From the NCBI RefSeq assembly GCF_002920535.1, contig NZ_PQSS01000004.1, positions 62,001 through 126,000 on the forward strand: a DNA stretch of 64,000 nucleotides. Direction: 5' to 3'. Below the pieces are notes generated by a model. It did no database searches and had not been told where the DNA came from. It worked only from the letters and a program-made list of their open reading frames with translations. Shown one piece after another: positions 28,162 through 36,722 of the stretch. The stretch comes from Streptomyces sp. Ru71 (GTDB lineage: Bacteria > Actinomycetota > Actinomycetes > Streptomycetales > Streptomycetaceae). A program made the position numbers and the translations under genes. Within the stretch, counting starts at the first letter, position 1. Every line of letters starts with the position of its first letter.

Positions 28162-29529
28162 GTGCGCCCCACCGCCGCCGTCTCGGCGCTTCTGACGACC
28201 GTTCTCGCCTCCGCCGCGCTCACCGCGTGCGGGGGCGGGTCCGGCAGCAGCCCCGACACCGTCAAGGTCTCCTTCAAGCAGTCGACCGACAACTCCGTCC
28301 ATGTGATGGACGACTATCTCGCCGGTATCAAGAAGCAGTTCGAGGCCTCCCACCCCGGCAAGAAGGTCGAACTCGTCCCCATCAAGGCACCGGACTCGGA
28401 GTACTACACCAAGCTCCAGCAGATGCTCCGCTCCCCCAAGACCGCGCCGGATCTGGTCTACGAGGACACCTTCCTCATCAACTCCGACATCACCAGCGGG
28501 TACTTGAAGCCGCTCGACGCGTATCTGGCGAAGTGGCCCGACTGGCAGCAGTTCATCGACACGGCCAAGGCCGCCGCGAAGGCCCAGGACGGCAGGACGT
28601 ACGGCGTTCCGGACGGGACCGACACCCGGGGGCTCTGGTACGACAAGGGCGTCTTCGCCAAGGCCGGGCTGCCCGTGCCCTGGCAGCCGAAGACCTGGGA
28701 CGACGTGCTGTCCGCGGCCCGCGCCATCAAACAGAAGGTGCCCGGTGTCACCCCGCTGAACGTCTACACCGGCAAGCCGGCCGGTGAGGCGGCCACCATG
28801 CAGGGGTTCGAGATGCTGCTGTACGGCACCGGGGACGGCACGAGCGATCCGCTGTACGACGCCGGCAGCAAGAAGTGGGTGGCCGGCGGGCAGGGGTTCA
28901 AGGACGCGCTGGCGTTCGTCGAGACCGTCTACAAGGAGAAGCTGGGCCCCGACGTCTCCACCGCCCTCGACCCCAACATCCAGACCATCGTGCGCGGTGA
29001 GCTGCTGCCCAAGGGCAAGCTGGGCATCGACCTCGACGGCTCCTGGCTGCCGCAGGACTGGCTGCCGGGGGCGGGACACGAGTGGCCGCAGTGGTCGCAG
29101 AGGCTGGGGCTCGCCGCGATGCCCACCCAGCACGGGCAGGCGCCCGGCAAGGTGAGCATGTCCGGCGGCTGGACCTGGTCGATCCCGGCCAAGGCCGGCA
29201 ACCCCGACCTCGCCTTCGAGTTCGTCAGAACCATGCAGACCAAGGCCAACGCCCAGAAGTGGTACATCGCCAACTCGGGCATCGCGGTGCGCCGGGACGT
29301 CGCCGCCGACCCCGCGTACGCCGGCGCCCAGCCCGGCATCAAGTTCTTCACCGACCTCGTCGCCAGCACCCACTACCGGCCCGCCTACCCGGCGTACCCG
29401 AAGGTGTCCACGGCGATCCAGGAGGCCATGGAGGGCGTGACGACCGGGGACGTGAGCGTGGAGAAGGCGGCGGCCGGATATGACGAGGCCCTCAAGGACG
29501 TCACCGGCGGCCAAGTGGTCGAGAAATGA
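28162..29529 (+). CDS. Sugar ABC transporter solute-binding lipoprotein
   Basis: 455 residues. The lipoprotein signal peptide ends at the lipobox LTAC with Cys23. The mature protein is a cluster-B (family 1) extracellular sugar-binding protein: VKVSFKQSTDNSVHVMDDYLAGIKKQFEASHPGKKVELVPI and GGWTWSIPAKAGNPDLAFEFVRTMQ. GTG 28162 is chosen with GGAGG 8 nt upstream; ATG 28156 is too close to it. The sugar is not identifiable. It is translationally coupled to the first permease by ATGA. As in most Streptomyces sugar importers, no ATPase is encoded; the shared ATPase MsiK is the likely partner. Confidence 0.94.
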   Translation: MRPTAAVSALLTTVLASAALTACGGGSGSSPDTVKVSFKQSTDNSVHVMDDYLAGIKKQFEASHPGKKVELVPIKAPDSEYYTKLQQMLRSPKTAPDLVYEDTFLINSDITSGYLKPLDAYLAKWPDWQQFIDTAKAAAKAQDGRTYGVPDGTDTRGLWYDKGVFAKAGLPVPWQPKTWDDVLSAARAIKQKVPGVTPLNVYTGKPAGEAATMQGFEMLLYGTGDGTSDPLYDAGSKKWVAGGQGFKDALAFVETVYKEKLGPDVSTALDPNIQTIVRGELLPKGKLGIDLDGSWLPQDWLPGAGHEWPQWSQRLGLAAMPTQHGQAPGKVSMSGGWTWSIPAKAGNPDLAFEFVRTMQTKANAQKWYIANSGIAVRRDVAADPAYAGAQPGIKFFTDLVASTHYRPAYPAYPKVSTAIQEAMEGVTTGDVSVEKAAAGYDEALKDVTGGQVVEK

Positions 29530-30386
29530 CCTCCCGCGTCCTGCCCCGCACCCTTCCCCTCGTCCCCGCCCTGGTCCTGCTGCTGCTCTTCCTCGCCGGG
29601 CCCATCGCCTACTGCGCGTACATCGCCTTCACCGACCTCCAGCTCACCGGGCAGGCCCACTCCTCCTTCGTCGGGCTGGACAACTTCCGCCGGGCCTTCG
29701 GCGACGAGGACTTCCTCAACGCCGTATGGCTGACCCTCGTCTTCACCGTCGTGTCGTCGCTGCTCGGGCAGAACACGCTGGGGCTGGCGCTGGCCGCGCT
29801 GATGCGGCGGGCGTCGAAGCCGGTGCGCACACTCACCGGCGGGATCGTGGTGACGGCCTGGGTGCTGCCGGAGGTGGTGGCCGGGTTCCTGCTGTACGCC
29901 TTCTTCCGCAAGGAGGGCACGCTCAACGCGATCCTGGACGCGCTGCATCTGCCGTCCCAGAACTGGCTGTTCACGCTGCCGATCCTCGCCGTGTCCTTCG
30001 CCAACGTCTGGCGCGGCACGGCGTTCTCCATGCTGGTGTACTCGGCCGCGCTCGCCGAGATCCCGCAGGAGATCACCGAGGCCGCCGAGGTCGACGGCGC
30101 CGGCGGGTGGCGCCGGCTGTGGCACATCACGCTGCCGATGATCCGGCGGTCCATCGCGACCAACCTGATGCTGAACACCCTGCAGACGCTGTCCGTGTTC
30201 GGGCTGATCTGGGTGATGACCCGGGGCGGGCCCGGCGGGAGGAGCCAGACGCTGCCGCTGTTCATGTACGAGCAGGCGTTCCAGAACAGCATGATCGGCT
30301 ACGGCACGGCGGTGGCGCTGCTGCTGCTCGTCGTCGGCTCGCTGTTCTCGGTGGTGTATCTGCGGCTGCTGCGGACGGAGGTGTGA
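29526..30386 (+). CDS. Sugar ABC transporter permease (MalF/UgpA type)
   Basis: 286 residues, six hydrophobic helices starting with PALVLLLLFLAGPIAYCAYIAF. The ATPase-docking EAA loop is EIPQEITEAAEVDGAGGWRRLWHITLPMIRRS. ATG 29526 overlaps the stop of the binding-protein gene. It forms the inner-membrane channel with the next permease. Confidence 0.95.
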   Translation: MTSRVLPRTLPLVPALVLLLLFLAGPIAYCAYIAFTDLQLTGQAHSSFVGLDNFRRAFGDEDFLNAVWLTLVFTVVSSLLGQNTLGLALAALMRRASKPVRTLTGGIVVTAWVLPEVVAGFLLYAFFRKEGTLNAILDALHLPSQNWLFTLPILAVSFANVWRGTAFSMLVYSAALAEIPQEITEAAEVDGAGGWRRLWHITLPMIRRSIATNLMLNTLQTLSVFGLIWVMTRGGPGGRSQTLPLFMYEQAFQNSMIGYGTAVALLLLVVGSLFSVVYLRLLRTEV

Positions 30387-30394
30387 GCACCGCC

Positions 30395-31234
30395 ATGGCC
30401 CGCACGCTCACCTCCCGCCGCGCCGCCCGCCGGCTCGCCGCCGATCTCGGGCTGCTCGTGGTGGCGGCCGCGTTCTGCCTGCCGCTCGCCTGGGTGGTGC
30501 TGTCGTCCGTCGATCCGCACGCCGATCTGCGCGTGAAGGTGCCGGACGGGGTCACGTCCGGCAACTACGACGCGATCCTCACCTCGGACATCACCTTCAC
30601 GCCGCTGCTCAACAGCCTGATCCTGTGCGGCGGCGCGACCGCCCTGACCGTGGTGTGCGCCGCGCTCGCCGCCTACCCGCTCTCCCGCTTCCGCTCCCGG
30701 TTCGCCGGACCGTTCCTGCTGACGGTCCTGTTCGCGACCTGCCTGCCGATCACGGCCGTCATGGTGCCGGTGTACGCGCTGTTCGTGCAGGTGAACCTGA
30801 TCGACACCATGCAGGGGACCATCTACTTCTTCGCCGCCTCCCAGCTGCCCATGGCCATCTGGCTGATGAAGAACTTCATGGACGGCGTGCCGAAGGAGCT
30901 GGAGGAGGCCGCCTGGACGGACGGGGCGTCGTCGCTGCAGTCGCTGGTGCGGATCGTGCTGCCGCTGATGGGTCCCGGACTGGCCGTGGTGACCGTGTTT
31001 TCCTTCGTGATGATGTGGGGCAACTTCTTCGTGCCGTTCATGTTGCTGATCACCCCGGACCAGATGCCGGCGTCGGTGAGCATCAACGAGTTCTTCGGCA
31101 ACCGGGGCATGGTCGCCTACGGTCAGCTGGCGGCGTTCTCGGTGGTCTACTCGACGCCGGTGATCGTTCTGTACGTGCTGATCGCGCGGCGGATGGGCGG
31201 CGGTTTCGCCCTGGCCGGGGCGGTCAAGGGGTGA
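30395..31234 (+). CDS. Sugar ABC transporter permease (MalG/UgpE type)
   Basis: 279 residues, six transmembrane helices. The EAA loop is GVPKELEEAAWTDGASSLQSLVRIVLPLMGPG and the end MGGGFALAGAVKG is typical of MalG-like partners. ATG 30395 lies 13 nt from GGAGG; GTG 30383, overlapping the upstream stop, would add four residues and is an equally possible start. Last gene of the three-gene importer operon. A CTACGG-AA-CCGTAG inverted repeat at 31257-31270 follows. Confidence 0.94.
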   Translation: MARTLTSRRAARRLAADLGLLVVAAAFCLPLAWVVLSSVDPHADLRVKVPDGVTSGNYDAILTSDITFTPLLNSLILCGGATALTVVCAALAAYPLSRFRSRFAGPFLLTVLFATCLPITAVMVPVYALFVQVNLIDTMQGTIYFFAASQLPMAIWLMKNFMDGVPKELEEAAWTDGASSLQSLVRIVLPLMGPGLAVVTVFSFVMMWGNFFVPFMLLITPDQMPASVSINEFFGNRGMVAYGQLAAFSVVYSTPVIVLYVLIARRMGGGFALAGAVKG

Positions 31235-31341
31235 CACGTGCCGAGAAGGGTAAAACCTACGGAACCGTAGCTTCCTACAATCCGTGATCCTGTCCGAACC
31301 GACCGTAGTCATTCCTTGAACGCCGCTCTAGGTTGTGCCGG

Positions 31342-32049
31342 GTGCGCCATCCCTCATCTCCCTCGAACCCGCCCGGCCCCCCGTTCAACGCCCTGGCCGC
31401 CCGCCGGCTGCGTGCCGCCCTCGGCATGGGACCCGAACACGTCGCCCACGGCATGCGGGTGTCGTACGGACTGCCGTACGTCACCCCGGATCTCGTGATC
31501 GCCTGGGAACGCGGCATGACCGCCCCCACCAATGCCGAACTCACGGCGCTGGCGGGCATCCTGTGGTGTGCGCCGGGTGAACTCATCGCCCGTCCGCGCA
31601 CCCTGCGCGAGCACCGCATGGCCCGCGGGGTGGCCCCGGAGGACGTGGCCCGGGTGGTGGGCATCGACCTGCGCTCGTATCTGCGCATGGAGGAGACCGG
31701 GGACTGGCGCGGCAACGAGCGCCAGTCCGCGGCGCTCGCCGAGGTGCTCCGGCTGTCGCTGCCGGACTTCGTGGCCGTCACCGGGCGCGAGGAGCGCCTC
31801 GCCGAGCTGCTGCGCAGTGCGACGACCATCCGCTGGCAGGGGTATGTGCGCCCGGTCGCCAAGGTCGCGCCGCTGGACCGGGGCATCCTGGAGGAGGTCC
31901 TGCAGGAGCTGCACGAGGACTACCAGGGCCACATGGCCGCCACCCTCAGCTGGGGCGGCGGCAGCAGCGACTCCCAGGAGACCGGCCGCGCCTTCCTGGA
32001 GGCGATCGTGGAGAACTTCTGGGCGGCCGTGAGAAAGAGAACCGGCTAG
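31342..32049 (+). CDS. Xre-type helix-turn-helix regulator with two HTH domains
   Basis: 235 residues. The first HTH region (about 12-75) contains ARRLRAALGMGPEHVAHGM and VIAWERGMTAPTNAELTALAGIL. The second (about 85-150) contains LREHRMARGVAPEDVARVVGIDLRSYLRMEETGDWRGNERQSAALAEVLRLSL. The C-terminal 90 residues lack a recognised domain. GTG 31342 is preferred because TAGGTT (31329-31334) lies 7 nt upstream, predicting a leaderless mRNA; no ribosome site exists. Cytoplasmic DNA-binding protein of unknown target. It is convergent with pfkA. Confidence 0.85.
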   Translation: MRHPSSPSNPPGPPFNALAARRLRAALGMGPEHVAHGMRVSYGLPYVTPDLVIAWERGMTAPTNAELTALAGILWCAPGELIARPRTLREHRMARGVAPEDVARVVGIDLRSYLRMEETGDWRGNERQSAALAEVLRLSLPDFVAVTGREERLAELLRSATTIRWQGYVRPVAKVAPLDRGILEEVLQELHEDYQGHMAATLSWGGGSSDSQETGRAFLEAIVENFWAAVRKRTG

Positions 32050-32076
32050 AGAAACGAGAACCGGCCGGCGGAGGGT

Positions 32077-33102
32077 CTAGAAGACCGACTCCGCCTCGTC
32101 CATGCGGTCCTTGGGGACCGTCTTCAGCTCGGTCACCGCCTCGGCCAGCGGGACCATCACGATGTCCGTGCCGCGCAGGGCGGTCATCTTGCCGAACTCC
32201 CCGCGGTGCGCGGCCTCGACCGCGTGCCAGCCGAAGCGGGTGGCGAGGACCCGGTCGTACGCGGTGGGCGTGCCGCCGCGCTGGACGTGCCCGAGGATGA
32301 CCGGCCGGGCCTCCTTGCCCAGGCGCCGCTCCAGCTCGTGCGCCAGCGCGGTGCCGATGCCCTGGAACCGCTCGTGGCCGAACTGGTCGATCTCGCCCTT
32401 GCCGTAGTCCATGGTGCCGTCGGCCGGGTGGGCGCCCTCCGCGACGCAGACCACGGCGAACTTCTTGCCGCGCGCGAAGCGCTCCTCGACCATCTTCACC
32501 AGGTCGGCCGGGTCGAAGGGGCGCTCGGGCAGGCAGATGCCGTGCGCGCCGGCGGCCATGCCGGACTCCAGGGCGATCCAGCCGGCGTGCCGGCCCATGA
32601 CCTCGACGACCATCACGCGCTGGTGGGACTCGGCGGTGGTCTTCAGCCGGTCCATCGCCTCGGTGGCGACGCCGACGGCGGTGTCGAAGCCGAAGGTGCG
32701 GTCGGTGGAGGAGATGTCGTTGTCGATGGTCTTGGGGACGCCGACGACCGGCAGGCCCGCGTCGGAGAGCATGCGGGCCGCGGTCAGCGTGCCCTCGCCG
32801 CCGATCGGGATGAGCGCGTCGATACCGAAGTCGCTGACGATGTCGGCGGCGTTCTCGCAGGCCTCGCGCAGCCGGTCGCGCTCCAGCCGGGAGGAGCCGA
32901 GGATCGTGCCGCCGCGGGCGAGGATGCCGCTGACGGCGTTCAGGTCGAGGCTGCGGTAGCGCCCGTCGAGCAGGCCGGCGTAGCCGTCCTCGAAGCCGAT
33001 GACCTCGTCGCCGTAGTTGTCCACCGCCCGGTGCACGACCGACCGGATGACGGCGTTCAGGCCGGGGCAGTCGCCGCCTGCGGTGAGAACTCCGATGCGC
33101 AT
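32077..33102 (-). CDS. pfkA: ATP-dependent 6-phosphofructokinase
   Basis: 341 residues. It phosphorylates fructose-6-phosphate in glycolysis. MRIGVLTAGGDCPGLNAVIR binds nucleotide, GGEGT (101-105) and PKTIDNDI (catalytic Asp127/Asp129) form the active site, and MGRHAGWIALESG is present. Residues equivalent to E. coli 104 and 124 are Gly104 and Lys124. Gly104 predicts ATP rather than pyrophosphate as phosphoryl donor, while Lys124 is the form typical of PPi enzymes; the Streptomyces ATP enzyme is known for this mixed pair. ATG 33102 follows AGGAGA. It is divergent from pta-ackA. Confidence 0.96.
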   Translation of the reverse strand: MRIGVLTAGGDCPGLNAVIRSVVHRAVDNYGDEVIGFEDGYAGLLDGRYRSLDLNAVSGILARGGTILGSSRLERDRLREACENAADIVSDFGIDALIPIGGEGTLTAARMLSDAGLPVVGVPKTIDNDISSTDRTFGFDTAVGVATEAMDRLKTTAESHQRVMVVEVMGRHAGWIALESGMAAGAHGICLPERPFDPADLVKMVEERFARGKKFAVVCVAEGAHPADGTMDYGKGEIDQFGHERFQGIGTALAHELERRLGKEARPVILGHVQRGGTPTAYDRVLATRFGWHAVEAAHRGEFGKMTALRGTDIVMVPLAEAVTELKTVPKDRMDEAESVF

Positions 33103-33335
33103 CGTGCTGTGTCTCCTGCTCGCTGTGGGTACCGGTGAGCTCCTCCCGATTGTTCCACGTCCCTGACCAGCGGAACGTCTTGACGGGCGCCTTATCTGTG
33201 TCCAGGGGTATTGTCAAGAGGGTTCCGCTCACCTCCGTGGGCGATTTTTGTACACGGAGGTGTACGCCGCGGACGCAGGCCCCCTGGCCGTGGATCTCAC
33301 AGACGTAGACCTCACAGACGAAACGGAGAGCACAC
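33103..33335. promoter_or_regulatory. pfkA / pta divergent control region with inverted and direct repeats
   Basis: CACCTCCGTG (33230-33239) pairs perfectly with CACGGAGGTG (33253-33262) around a T-rich 13-nt loop. GTACAC-GGAG-GTGTAC overlaps it at 33250-33265. CTCACAGACG is repeated directly at 33296-33305 and 33311-33320. These could be operators or a leader hairpin in the pta mRNA. Confidence 0.5.
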
Positions 33336-35426
33336 GTGACGCGCAGCGTGTACGTGACCGGTATCGACCGCGGCGACGGCCGCCAGGTCGTCGAGCTGGG
33401 GGTCATGGAACTCCTGACCCGGCAGGTCGACCGGGTCGGCGTCTTCCGCCCGCTCGTGCACGACGGCCCGGACCGGCTCTTCGAGCTGCTGCGCGCCCGC
33501 TACCGCCTCTCCCAGGACCCGGCGACGGTCTACGGCATCGGCTACGACGAGGCGTCCGCGCTCCAGGCCGAGCGCGGCACGGACGAGCTGGTCGCGGTGC
33601 TGGTGGACCGCTTCCACCTGGTCGCCCGCGACTACGACGTCGTCCTGGTCCTCGGCACCGACTTCGCCGACACCCAGCTGCCCGACGAGCTGTCGCTGAA
33701 CGCGCGCCTGGCCAACGAGTTCGGCGCCTCGGTGATCCCGGTCGTGGGCGGCAGGAAGCAGGGCGCCGAGGCGGTGCTCGCCGAGACCCGCAACGCCTAC
33801 CGGGCCTACGACGGCCTGGGCTGCGACGTGCTCGCGATGGTCACCAACCGGGTCGCCCGCGAGGACCGCGACGCGATCGCCGAGCGGCTGGCCGGCCGGC
33901 TGCCGGTGCCCTGCTACGTCGTTCCCGACGAGCCCGCGCTGTCCGCGCCGACCGTGTCCCAGATCGCGCACGCGCTGGACGCCAAGGTGCTGCTCGGCGA
34001 CGACTCGGGCCTGGCCCGCGACGCGCTGGACTTCGTCTTCGGCGGGGCGATGCTGCCGAACTTCCTCGGCGCCCTGACCCCGGGCTGTCTGGTCGTCACC
34101 CCCGGCGACCGCGCCGACCTGGTCGTCGGCACGCTGGCCGCGCACAGCGCCGGCACCCCGCCGATAGCCGGCGTGCTGCTCACCCTGAACGAGGTCCCCG
34201 GCGAGGACATCCTCACCCTCGCCGCCCGCCTCGCCCCCGGCACCCCGGTGCTGTCGGTGTCCGGCAACAGCTTCCCCACCGCCGCGCAGCTGTTCTCCCT
34301 GGAGGGCAAGCTGAACGCGGCCACCCCGCGCAAGGCGGAGCGGGCGCTCGGCCTGTTCGAGCGCTACGTCGACACCGCCGACCTCAACAAGCGGGTCTCC
34401 GCGCCCAGCAGCGACCGGGTCACGCCGATGATGTTCGAGCACAAGCTGCTGGAGCAGGCCCGCGCCGACAAGCGCCGGGTGGTGCTGCCGGAGGGCACCG
34501 AGGAGCGCGTGCTGCACGCCGCCGAGGTGCTGCTGCGCCGCGGGGTGTGCGACCTGACCCTGCTCGGCCCGGTCGACCAGATCCGCAAGAAGGCCGCCGA
34601 CCTCGGCATCGACCTGGGCGACACGCAGCTGATCGACCCGGCGACCAGCGAGCTGCGCGACGCCTTCGCCGAGAAGTACGCGGCCCTGCGCGCCCACAAG
34701 GGCGTCACCGTGGAGCTGGCCTACGACGTCGTCTCGGACGTGAACTACTTCGGCACCCTGATGGTCTCCGAGGGCCTGGCCGACGGCATGGTGTCGGGCT
34801 CGGTGCACTCCACGGCGGCCACCATCCGGCCCGCCTTCGAGATCATCAAGACCAAGCCGGACGCGTCGATCGTGTCGTCGGTGTTCTTCATGTGCCTGGC
34901 CGACAAGGTGCTCGTCTACGGCGACTGCGCGGTCAACCCGGACCCGAACGCCGAGCAGCTCGCCGACATCGCGATGCAGTCGGCGACCACGGCCGCCCGG
35001 TTCGGCGTCGAACCGCGGATCGCGATGCTGTCGTACTCCACCGGCACCTCCGGCGCCGGCGCCGACGTGGAGAAGGTGCGCGAGGCGACCGAACTGGCCC
35101 GGCTGCGCCGCCCCGACCTGAAGATCGAGGGTCCGATCCAGTACGACGCCGCCGTGGAGCCGTCGGTCGCGGCGACCAAGCTGCCCGGCTCCGAGGTGGC
35201 CGGACAGGCCACGGTGCTGATCTTCCCCGACCTCAACACCGGCAACAACACCTACAAGGCCGTGCAGCGCTCGGCCGGCGCGATCGCGGTCGGGCCGGTG
35301 CTGCAGGGCCTCAACAAGCCCGTCAACGACCTGTCCCGGGGCGCGCTCGTCCAGGACATCGTCAACACCGTCGCCATCACGGCGATCCAGGCCCAGTCCC
35401 CCACCGAGAAGGCAACACAGCAGTGA
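33336..35426 (+). CDS. pta: Phosphate acetyltransferase, long (DRTGG-containing) type
   Basis: 696 residues. It converts acetyl-CoA and phosphate to acetyl phosphate. The N-terminal third resembles the P-loop/BioD-like regulatory domain (SVYVTGIDRGDGRQVVELGVMELLTRQVDRVGVFRP). A DRTGG domain occupies the middle, and the catalytic PTA domain starts near MMFEHKLLEQARADKRRVVLPEGTEERVLHAAE. GTG 33336 has GGAG upstream. Its TGA overlaps the ackA GTG start, so the two are translationally coupled. Together they make ATP and acetate from acetyl-CoA, or re-assimilate acetate. Confidence 0.97.
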   Translation: MTRSVYVTGIDRGDGRQVVELGVMELLTRQVDRVGVFRPLVHDGPDRLFELLRARYRLSQDPATVYGIGYDEASALQAERGTDELVAVLVDRFHLVARDYDVVLVLGTDFADTQLPDELSLNARLANEFGASVIPVVGGRKQGAEAVLAETRNAYRAYDGLGCDVLAMVTNRVAREDRDAIAERLAGRLPVPCYVVPDEPALSAPTVSQIAHALDAKVLLGDDSGLARDALDFVFGGAMLPNFLGALTPGCLVVTPGDRADLVVGTLAAHSAGTPPIAGVLLTLNEVPGEDILTLAARLAPGTPVLSVSGNSFPTAAQLFSLEGKLNAATPRKAERALGLFERYVDTADLNKRVSAPSSDRVTPMMFEHKLLEQARADKRRVVLPEGTEERVLHAAEVLLRRGVCDLTLLGPVDQIRKKAADLGIDLGDTQLIDPATSELRDAFAEKYAALRAHKGVTVELAYDVVSDVNYFGTLMVSEGLADGMVSGSVHSTAATIRPAFEIIKTKPDASIVSSVFFMCLADKVLVYGDCAVNPDPNAEQLADIAMQSATTAARFGVEPRIAMLSYSTGTSGAGADVEKVREATELARLRRPDLKIEGPIQYDAAVEPSVAATKLPGSEVAGQATVLIFPDLNTGNNTYKAVQRSAGAIAVGPVLQGLNKPVNDLSRGALVQDIVNTVAITAIQAQSPTEKATQQ

Positions 35427-36634
35427 CCGGCACCCGCGTCCTCGTCCTCAACTCCGGCTCGTCGTCGGTGAAGTACCAGCTGCTCGACATGCGCGACAGC
35501 AGCCGGCTGGCCGTGGGGCTGGTCGAGCGGATCGGTGAGCAGACCTCCCGGCTCAAGCACACCCCGCTGGCCTCGGGCGGTGTGAGCCGGGAGTTCAACG
35601 GCCCGATCGCCGACCACGACGCCGCGCTGAAGGCCGTCGCCGAGGAGCTGTCCAAGGACGGCCTGGGCCTGGACTCCCCCGAACTCGCCGCGATCGGGCA
35701 CCGGGTGGTGCACGGCGGCAAGCAGTTCACCGAGCCGACCGTCATCGACGACAAGGTGCTCGCGGAGATCGAGCGGCTGATCCCGGTCGCCCCGCTGCAC
35801 AACCCGGCCAACCTGACCGGTATCCGCACGGCGACGGCGCTGCGCCCCGACCTGCCCCAGGTCGCCGTCTTCGACACCGCGTTCCACACGACGATGCCGG
35901 AGTCGGCCGCGCGCTACGCCATCGACGTCGAGACCGCCGACCGGCACCGCGTGCGCCGCTACGGCTTCCACGGCACCTCGCACGCGTACGTCTCCCGGGC
36001 GACGGCGAAGCTGCTGGGCAAGGCACCCGAAGAGGTGAACGTGATCGTGCTGCACCTGGGCAACGGGGCGTCGGCCTCGGCCGTGCGGGGCGGCAGGTGC
36101 GTGGACACCTCCATGGGACTCACGCCTTTGGAGGGCCTGGTGATGGGTACGCGCTCCGGAGACATGGACCCGGCCGTCATCTTCCATTTGATGCGTGTTG
36201 GTGGAATGTCCGCCGACGAGATCGACACTCTTCTGAACAAGAAGAGCGGACTGATCGGGCTGTGCGGGGACAACGACATGCGGGAGATCCGCCGCCGGAT
36301 CGACGAGGGCGACGAGCGTGCGCGACTCGCCTTCGACATTTACATTCACCGGCTGAAGAAGTACATCGGCGCCTATTACGCCGTGCTCGGGCGGGTGGAC
36401 GCGGTGGCCTTCACGGCCGGGGTCGGGGAGAACGCGGCGCCGGTGCGCGAGGCGGCGATCGCGGGCCTGGAGGAGCTGGGCCTGGCGGTCGACGGCGAGC
36501 TGAACGCCGTACGCGGTGACGAGCCGCGGCTGATCTCGCCGGAGTACGCGCGGGTTGCGGTGGCGGTGGTGCCGACGGATGAAGAACTGGAGATCGCGAC
36601 GCAGACATACGCACTGGTCGGAATGAACAACTGA
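35423..36634 (+). CDS. ackA: Acetate kinase
   Basis: 403 residues, ASKHA fold. VLVLNSGSSSVKYQLLD (Asn10) binds substrate. RRYGFHGTSHAYVS, VIVLHLGNGASASAVRGGRCVDTSMGLTPLEGLVMGTRSGDMDP and FTAGVGENA are the family signatures. GTG 35423 overlaps the pta stop. It interconverts acetyl phosphate plus ADP with acetate plus ATP. Pyruvate kinase follows after 88 nt under its own promoter. Confidence 0.97.
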   Translation: MTGTRVLVLNSGSSSVKYQLLDMRDSSRLAVGLVERIGEQTSRLKHTPLASGGVSREFNGPIADHDAALKAVAEELSKDGLGLDSPELAAIGHRVVHGGKQFTEPTVIDDKVLAEIERLIPVAPLHNPANLTGIRTATALRPDLPQVAVFDTAFHTTMPESAARYAIDVETADRHRVRRYGFHGTSHAYVSRATAKLLGKAPEEVNVIVLHLGNGASASAVRGGRCVDTSMGLTPLEGLVMGTRSGDMDPAVIFHLMRVGGMSADEIDTLLNKKSGLIGLCGDNDMREIRRRIDEGDERARLAFDIYIHRLKKYIGAYYAVLGRVDAVAFTAGVGENAAPVREAAIAGLEELGLAVDGELNAVRGDEPRLISPEYARVAVAVVPTDEELEIATQTYALVGMNN

Positions 36635-36681
36635 ACTGAGCGCACCTGAGCAATAGGGCACTCATTTGTACTTTCCGCCAG

Positions 36682-36716
36682 ACGGAATATTCCGTAGCGA
36701 AACAAACCGATAGGAT
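36682..36716 (+). promoter_or_regulatory. Leaderless pyk promoter with a 14-bp palindrome
   Basis: TAGGAT at 36711-36716 ends 6 nt before the pyk ATG, so transcription should begin at or next to the start codon. ACGGAATATTCCGT (36682-36695), a perfect palindrome, covers the expected -35 region and is a candidate repressor site. Confidence 0.6.
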
Positions 36717-36722
36717 CGCCCC

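Noticed and set aside
33248..35422. Long plus-strand frame overlapping pta and fused to ackA
   Set aside because: The part over pta is an Arg/Gly-rich out-of-frame shadow; the ackA part starts at GTG 35423.
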